A stretch of 9,049 nt of DNA from Clostridiales bacterium. Its GTDB lineage: Bacteria > Bacillota > Clostridia > Oscillospirales > Oscillospiraceae. The notes under the pieces are model-generated. The model saw only the letters and a list, made by a program, of their open reading frames with translations, did not search any database and was not told the DNA's origin. The position numbers and the translations under genes were made by a program. This document shows, one piece after another, positions 5,991 to 9,049 of the stretch; position 1 is the first letter of the stretch, and the number at the start of each line of letters is the position of its first letter. The stretch spans positions 1 through 9,049 of the forward strand of contig VSNB01000129.1 of NCBI GenBank assembly GCA_009774055.1, written 5' to 3'.

Positions 5991-7217
5991 TCAGCTCATA
6001 AACGCCCGGTGGAACACCTTCTTGCCCTTCTTGATGATCACGCCGTCCCCCAGGAACAGCTCACAGCCATATTTCTGGTCGATATCCGTCACCTTCTGGT
6101 CATTGACGGACACGCCGCCCTGCTGCACCAGCCGCCGGGCCTCCCCCTTGGAGGGCGCCAGGCCGCAGGCCACCAACAGGTTCATGATCCCGATCTCCCC
6201 GTCGCCGAAGCTGTCGATGGTCAGCTCGGTGGAGGGCATGTCGGCCCGGTCCCCGCCGCCGCCGAAGAGGGCCTTTGCGGCGTTCTGGGCCTTGTCGGCC
6301 TCCTCCCTGCCGTGGACCATGCTGGTCAGCTCCCAGGCCAGGATCTCCTTGGCCTGATTGAGCTGGCTGCCGGTCCAGCCGTCCATTTCGTCCACCTGCT
6401 CCAGGGGCAGGAAGGTGAGCCAGCGGATGCACTTCATCACATCCGCGTCCTCCACGTTCCTCCAGTACTGGTAGAAGTCGTAAGGGCTGGTCTTGTTGGG
6501 GTCCAGCCACACGGCGTTGCCGGCGGTCTTGCCCATCTTGTTGCCCTGGGAGTCGGTGAGGAGGTTGATGGTCATGCAGTGGGCGTCCTTGCCCAGCTTC
6601 CGGCGGATGAGCTCCGTGCCGCCCAGCATGTTGGACCACTGATCGTTGCCGCCGAACTGCATGTTGCAGTTGTGGGACTGGAAGAGGTGGTAGAAATCGT
6701 AGGACTGCATGATCATGTAGTTGAACTCCAGGAAGCTGAGGCCCTTCTCCATGCGCTGCTTGTAGCACTCCGCCCGGAGCATGTTGTTCACGGAGAAACA
6801 GGCCCCCACGTCCCGCAGCAGGTCTACGTAGTTCAGGTTCAGCAGCCAGTCGGCGTTGTTGACCATCTGGGCCTTGCCCTCGCCGAACTCGATGAACCGC
6901 TCCATCTGGCGCTTGAAGCAGGCGGCGTTGTGGTCGATGTCCTCCCGGGTGAGCATTTTCCGCATATCGGTGCGGCCGGAGGGGTCGCCGATCATGGTGG
7001 TGCCGCCGCCGATCAGGGCGATGGGCTTGTTTCCCGCCTGCTGCAGGCGCTTCATGAAGGTCAGGGCCACGAAGTGGCCCGCCGTCAGGCTGTCAGCGGT
7101 GCAGTCAAAGCCGATGTAGAAGGTGGCCTTGCCCGCGTTGATCATCTCGCGGATTTCGTCCTCGTTGGTGACCTGGGCGATCAGCCCCCGGGCCGCCAGT
7201 TCTTCGTATAGCTGCAT
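5991..7217 (-). CDS. tyrS: Tyrosyl-tRNA synthetase
   Basis: A 408-residue class I aminoacyl-tRNA synthetase that charges tRNA-Tyr with tyrosine. The Rossmann catalytic core contains the tyrosine-pocket residues Y34, Y167, Q171 and D174 (in YMIMQSYDF), the GGNDQW loop (189-194) and the KMSKS-type loop KMGKT (227-231). The C-terminal ~60 residues are an S4-like RNA-binding domain (LAPSKGEARRLVQQGGVSVN). The HIGH element reads TAGH (45-48). Aligned to the Bacillus stearothermophilus enzyme, Thr40 and His48 are kept but His45 is Thr. Otherwise the protein is complete and of usual length, so it should be active. The ATG at 7217 follows an AAGGAGT ribosome site (7231-7225). The gene lies 28 bases after the GNAT gene with no terminator between them, so its expression should depend on the T-box at 8585-8872. 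A strong terminator follows. Confidence 0.97.
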   Translation of the reverse strand: MQLYEELAARGLIAQVTNEDEIREMINAGKATFYIGFDCTADSLTAGHFVALTFMKRLQQAGNKPIALIGGGTTMIGDPSGRTDMRKMLTREDIDHNAACFKRQMERFIEFGEGKAQMVNNADWLLNLNYVDLLRDVGACFSVNNMLRAECYKQRMEKGLSFLEFNYMIMQSYDFYHLFQSHNCNMQFGGNDQWSNMLGGTELIRRKLGKDAHCMTINLLTDSQGNKMGKTAGNAVWLDPNKTSPYDFYQYWRNVEDADVMKCIRWLTFLPLEQVDEMDGWTGSQLNQAKEILAWELTSMVHGREEADKAQNAAKALFGGGGDRADMPSTELTIDSFGDGEIGIMNLLVACGLAPSKGEARRLVQQGGVSVNDQKVTDIDQKYGCELFLGDGVIIKKGKKVFHRAFMS

Positions 7218-7245
7218 TGTTGTTACTCCTTTATCATGATAATAT

Positions 7246-7806
7246 TTATTTTAACTGCTTCGCTTCGTCAGGCGCTTGTCCCAGCAGCTTTTCATACAGC
7301 CGGAACCTGTCCAATCCGATTTCCTCCAGCCCCAGGCTGACGGTGTCCACATATCGGAACCCGGCGGATTCATACAGCCGTATGGCCGGGAGGTTCCCCT
7401 CGTATACGTCCAGCCGCAGCGCCCTGGCGCCCTGCTCCTCCGCACAGCGGACCGCGTAGGCGAGCATTTCCCGTCCCACGCCGCGCCCGCGCCGCCGGGG
7501 GCTTACGGTGAATGTATAAATGGTCCGTACGTCCCGCTCCTCCAGGTCCGCCTGCCATTTCACTCCGGCGTAAGCGGCCTCCTGCCTGGGACTCAGGATG
7601 AAGGAGCCGGCCGCTTCGCCGTCCTCTTCGACCAGAAACAGGGTCCCCTCTCGTATGCCCGCCTCCGCGTCCTGCCGGGCCGGGTAGACGTCCCGCTTCC
7701 AGCCGCAATAGTTGACCGTGGCCGCCATGTGGCCGCAGACCTCGCCGTAAAGCTTTTCCACCGCGTCCAGGTCCTCAGCCGTGCCTTTTCGGATAATCAT
7801 GCTCAT
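7246..7806 (-). CDS. GNAT family N-acetyltransferase in the tyrS operon
   Basis: A 186-residue protein with the GNAT fold: strand and helix at the N-terminus (MIIRKGTAEDLDAVEKLY), the acetyl-CoA pyrophosphate loop R-G-R-G-V-G (106-111) fitting R-x-x-G-x-G, and motif B NLPAIRLYESAGF (138-150), typical of RimI-like enzymes. It would transfer acetyl from acetyl-CoA to an amine; the acceptor cannot be predicted. Its ATG overlaps the stop of the methyltransferase gene by 4 bases (ATGA, 7806-7803), the usual sign of translational coupling. An alternative ATG lies two codons in. tyrS starts 28 bases after its stop, so all three genes lie behind one T-box. A role in tyrosine or tyrosine-analogue metabolism, or in modifying a translation component, is only inferred from this context. 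Confidence 0.9.
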   Translation of the reverse strand: MSMIIRKGTAEDLDAVEKLYGEVCGHMAATVNYCGWKRDVYPARQDAEAGIREGTLFLVEEDGEAAGSFILSPRQEAAYAGVKWQADLEERDVRTIYTFTVSPRRRGRGVGREMLAYAVRCAEEQGARALRLDVYEGNLPAIRLYESAGFRYVDTVSLGLEEIGLDRFRLYEKLLGQAPDEAKQLK

Positions 7807-8558
7807 AAAATGCCTCGCTTTCCCCTCTGCGTCTCCGCTTTATCCGCCCGGAAAACCACAGTCCCCTCGTTCTGATGCAGGACCCGCACACGGAACCCGG
7901 CCCGCTCCATCAGCTCCACCTGATGCTCCAGGGTCAGCGGGGTGTCGATGTGGAGGAAGACATCCTCCGGCAGCGTACTTCTCCGCCGCGCCCGGGCCAG
8001 CCGTTCCATGCAGAGGTCTTCCTCCTCCTGGCAGCAGGCGACATAGTCGCACTCCATATAATATCCGCCATTTTTCAGTGACTGAAACAGCTTTTCGTAG
8101 ATTTGCCCCTTTTTCTCATAGGAGAAGTGGTGGAGCGTTTCAAAGGAGAGCGCCGCGTCAAAGGCCCCCACCGGAAACGGATGGGCAAAATAGTCCGCCT
8201 CGATCCCCCGAAAGCCCCTCCCGGCAAACTTCTCCCGGGCCTTCGCCAGCATATTGCCGGAGAGGTCGATCCCAGTGACCGCCGCCTCCGGAAACCGGCG
8301 GTAGACAGCCTCCAGCTCCAACCCGGTACCGCAGCCGATGTCCAGCAGAGTTTCCAGCCCATCGTCGAAGAAGTCCGCGATATGGGCGTACAGCTCTCCC
8401 CAGTTCCCCAAATGGACTTCCTCGTAGCGGGCCAGACGCTTGGTGAAAAACGCGGACATTTCCTCCGCCTCTGTCTCCTCCTGTGTGTGGATCCACTCCT
8501 TCAGTTCGCGGAGATAGGCCTCCGTCTCCTCCGGAGTCCGGATTTTATTTTCCAGCAT
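7803..8558 (-). CDS. Class I SAM-dependent methyltransferase, first gene of the T-box operon
   Basis: A 251-residue soluble protein. Residues 1-65 are a charged helical N-terminal region. The Rossmann core has motif I LLDIGCGTG (71-79), the acidic residue after strand 2 in GIDLS (96-100), D122 in the loop before motif IV, and a substrate-side loop ETLHHFS (140-146). The C-terminal region (about 195-235) is HIDTPLTLEHQVELMERAGF, as in many small-molecule methyltransferases. The acceptor is unknown. The ATG at 8558 follows an AGGGAG ribosome site and lies 26 bases past the T-box terminator. It is translationally coupled to the GNAT gene by a 4-base overlap. Being first behind a tyrosine T-box, it should be induced when tRNA-Tyr is uncharged. 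Confidence 0.9.
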   Translation of the reverse strand: MLENKIRTPEETEAYLRELKEWIHTQEETEAEEMSAFFTKRLARYEEVHLGNWGELYAHIADFFDDGLETLLDIGCGTGLELEAVYRRFPEAAVTGIDLSGNMLAKAREKFAGRGFRGIEADYFAHPFPVGAFDAALSFETLHHFSYEKKGQIYEKLFQSLKNGGYYMECDYVACCQEEEDLCMERLARARRRSTLPEDVFLHIDTPLTLEHQVELMERAGFRVRVLHQNEGTVVFRADKAETQRGKRGIL

Positions 8559-8584
8559 ATGCCGCTCCCTTCACCGTCCTTCTG

Positions 8585-8625
8585 TCAATAAAACAACGCC
8601 CCCCGTCCCAACAGGACAGAGGGCG
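8585..8625 (-). terminator. Regulated terminator of the tyrosine T-box
   Basis: CGCCCTCTGTCC (8625-8614) pairs with GGGACGGGGGGCG (8609-8597) over 12 bp with two wobbles, followed by TTGTTTTATT. The left arm starts 6 bases after the conserved T-box sequence. This is the off state when tRNA-Tyr is charged. Confidence 0.9.
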
Positions 8626-8872
8626 AAAACTCGCGGTACCACCTCTGATTCGCCGCCTCCTCACAGAAAACGGCCTCACGGAGTCCCCGGCAGGACCCCT
8701 GCGCTGTATCGGGCGCGCCCGGCGGAGCCTACTGCGCTGCGCTCAAGGCGCGGTCGGGTTCGGTCCGCTGCTCGGGGATGTATTCACGCCCTCATTCTCT
8801 CCTCCTTCCACCCATCGGAGGCTCTCTGTGCAGAATGGGAGGGCGCTACTCTTTCCCGTCATTGCGTTGACT
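8585..8872 (-). promoter_or_regulatory. T-box riboswitch, tyrosine-specific (specifier UAC)
   Basis: Read on the minus strand, the leader carries the standard T-box elements in order. GAAAGAGTAG (8855-8846) and CAGAGAGCC (8828-8820) are the Stem I AG-bulge and distal-loop motifs, followed by GGGTGGAAG (8813-8805). The specifier loop GTGAATACATC has the Tyr codon TAC at 8782-8780. A Stem III hairpin pairs 8699-8693 with 8686-8680. The T-box GGTGGTACCGCG is at 8643-8632. Its TGGT can pair with the ACCA end expected of tRNA-Tyr (discriminator A). A terminator completes the switch. Uncharged tRNA-Tyr would stabilise the antiterminator and allow transcription of the methyltransferase, GNAT and tyrS genes. 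Confidence 0.96.
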
Positions 8873-8878
8873 GGTGGT

Positions 8879-8907
8879 AGTATAACGGGAAACGGCGGGT
8901 TTGTCAA
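8879..8907 (-). promoter_or_regulatory. Consensus sigma-A promoter of the T-box / tyrS operon
   Basis: On the minus strand, a perfect TTGACA (8907-8902), a 17-base spacer and TATACT (8884-8879). The transcription start near 8872 coincides with the beginning of the T-box leader. It is nearly the same promoter as at 3158-3186. Confidence 0.88.
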
Positions 8908-8975
8908 GTGGGCGGTGGGTTTTTCACAGGGAAACACGGCGTCACCCGTGCCAGTAAGAACCGATCTTAATATTA

Positions 8976-9049
8976 GAGCCTGTTTAAAATCTTCTAATGA
9001 GGATGGCGATGAGAGCAAAAGTAAGCATCTGGGCAGAAATAAAGAGTTT
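8976..9049 (-). mobile_element. Probable end of an insertion sequence, running off the window
   Basis: The segment begins with GAGCCTGTTTAAAATC (8976-8991), which has the look of an IS terminal repeat, and overlaps the last codons of a transposase-like reading frame. AT-rich sequence just outside (CTTAATATTA, 8966-8975) would be a plausible target site. The other end and most of the element lie beyond the window, so the family cannot be fixed. Confidence 0.45.
8984..9049 (-). CDS. C-terminal end of a probable transposase (partial)
   Basis: The minus strand encodes 21 residues ending FALIAILIRRF and a TAA stop at 8986-8984. A hydrophobic helix and basic end of this kind is common at the C-terminus of DDE transposases such as those of the IS5 or IS1182 type. 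The stop codon falls within the putative terminal repeat, also usual for such elements. The remaining protein lies outside the window, so this is a judgement from a very short stretch. Confidence 0.4.
   Translation of the reverse strand, partial: KLFISAQMLTFALIAILIRRF

Noticed and set aside
5952..7211. Long plus-strand open frame opposite tyrS
   Set aside because: Exact antisense of a certain gene; low-complexity Val/His/Gly-rich translation with no recognisable domain.
8935..8950. Small hairpin CACGG/CCGTG between the insertion sequence end and the tyrS promoter
   Set aside because: Five base pairs with a short T run on the minus strand; not distinguishable from chance in GC-rich sequence.
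8743..9018. Minus-strand open frame across the tyrS promoter
   Set aside because: It overlaps the promoter and T-box leader, whose conserved RNA elements explain the sequence.
8998..9049. Open plus-strand frame beginning ATGAGGATGGCG at the right edge
   Set aside because: No ribosome site upstream; the minus-strand reading ending in FALIAILIRRF followed by a stop in a repeat-like end explains the segment better.

Overview
The window looks like chromosome from a GC-rich, gut-type Clostridia (Oscillospiraceae-like) Firmicute. The evidence is a canonical T-box riboswitch, AGGAGG-type ribosome binding sites, sigma-A promoters with 17-bp spacers, and families common in that group (YesL/DUF624, DUF2871, a COG4189-type regulator, a radical SAM enzyme beside an LPG-synthase-type membrane protein). 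No CRISPR array, rRNA or tRNA was seen. The assignment to a lineage is inference.

Layout: (1) 1-63, minus strand: only the N-terminal signal peptide of an exported protein, with its own promoter. An AT-rich divergent promoter region follows. (2) 267-1975, plus strand: a yesL-like membrane protein, then a winged-helix regulator of the COG4189 type with its own promoter. (3) 1982-2057: two back-to-back terminators, one per strand. (4) 2095-3016, minus strand: a two-gene operon of small four-helix membrane proteins, the second being DUF2871, with a strong promoter at 3158-3186. (5) 3187-3460: a non-coding region with repeated TGCGTTT boxes, a 16-bp hairpin and a promoter. (6) 3461-5872, plus strand: a SPASM-type radical SAM enzyme followed by a polytopic LPG_synthase_TM (UPF0104/YbhN-like) protein. 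(7) 5890-8907, minus strand: one transcription unit made of a promoter, a tyrosine T-box (specifier UAC), a class I methyltransferase, a GNAT acetyltransferase, tyrS and a terminator. (8) 8976-9049: what looks like the end of an insertion sequence, with the last codons of its transposase.

Genes working together: the T-box unit is the clearest case. tyrS lies 28 bases behind the acetyltransferase, with no terminator or T-box of its own. The tyrosine-starvation switch at 8585-8872 must therefore also control the methyltransferase and the acetyltransferase. The radical SAM and LPG_synthase_TM genes form a second likely functional pair, possibly acting on a membrane lipid, with unknown chemistry. 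The yesL/COG4189 pair suggests carbohydrate sensing, although no sugar-degrading enzyme is in the window.
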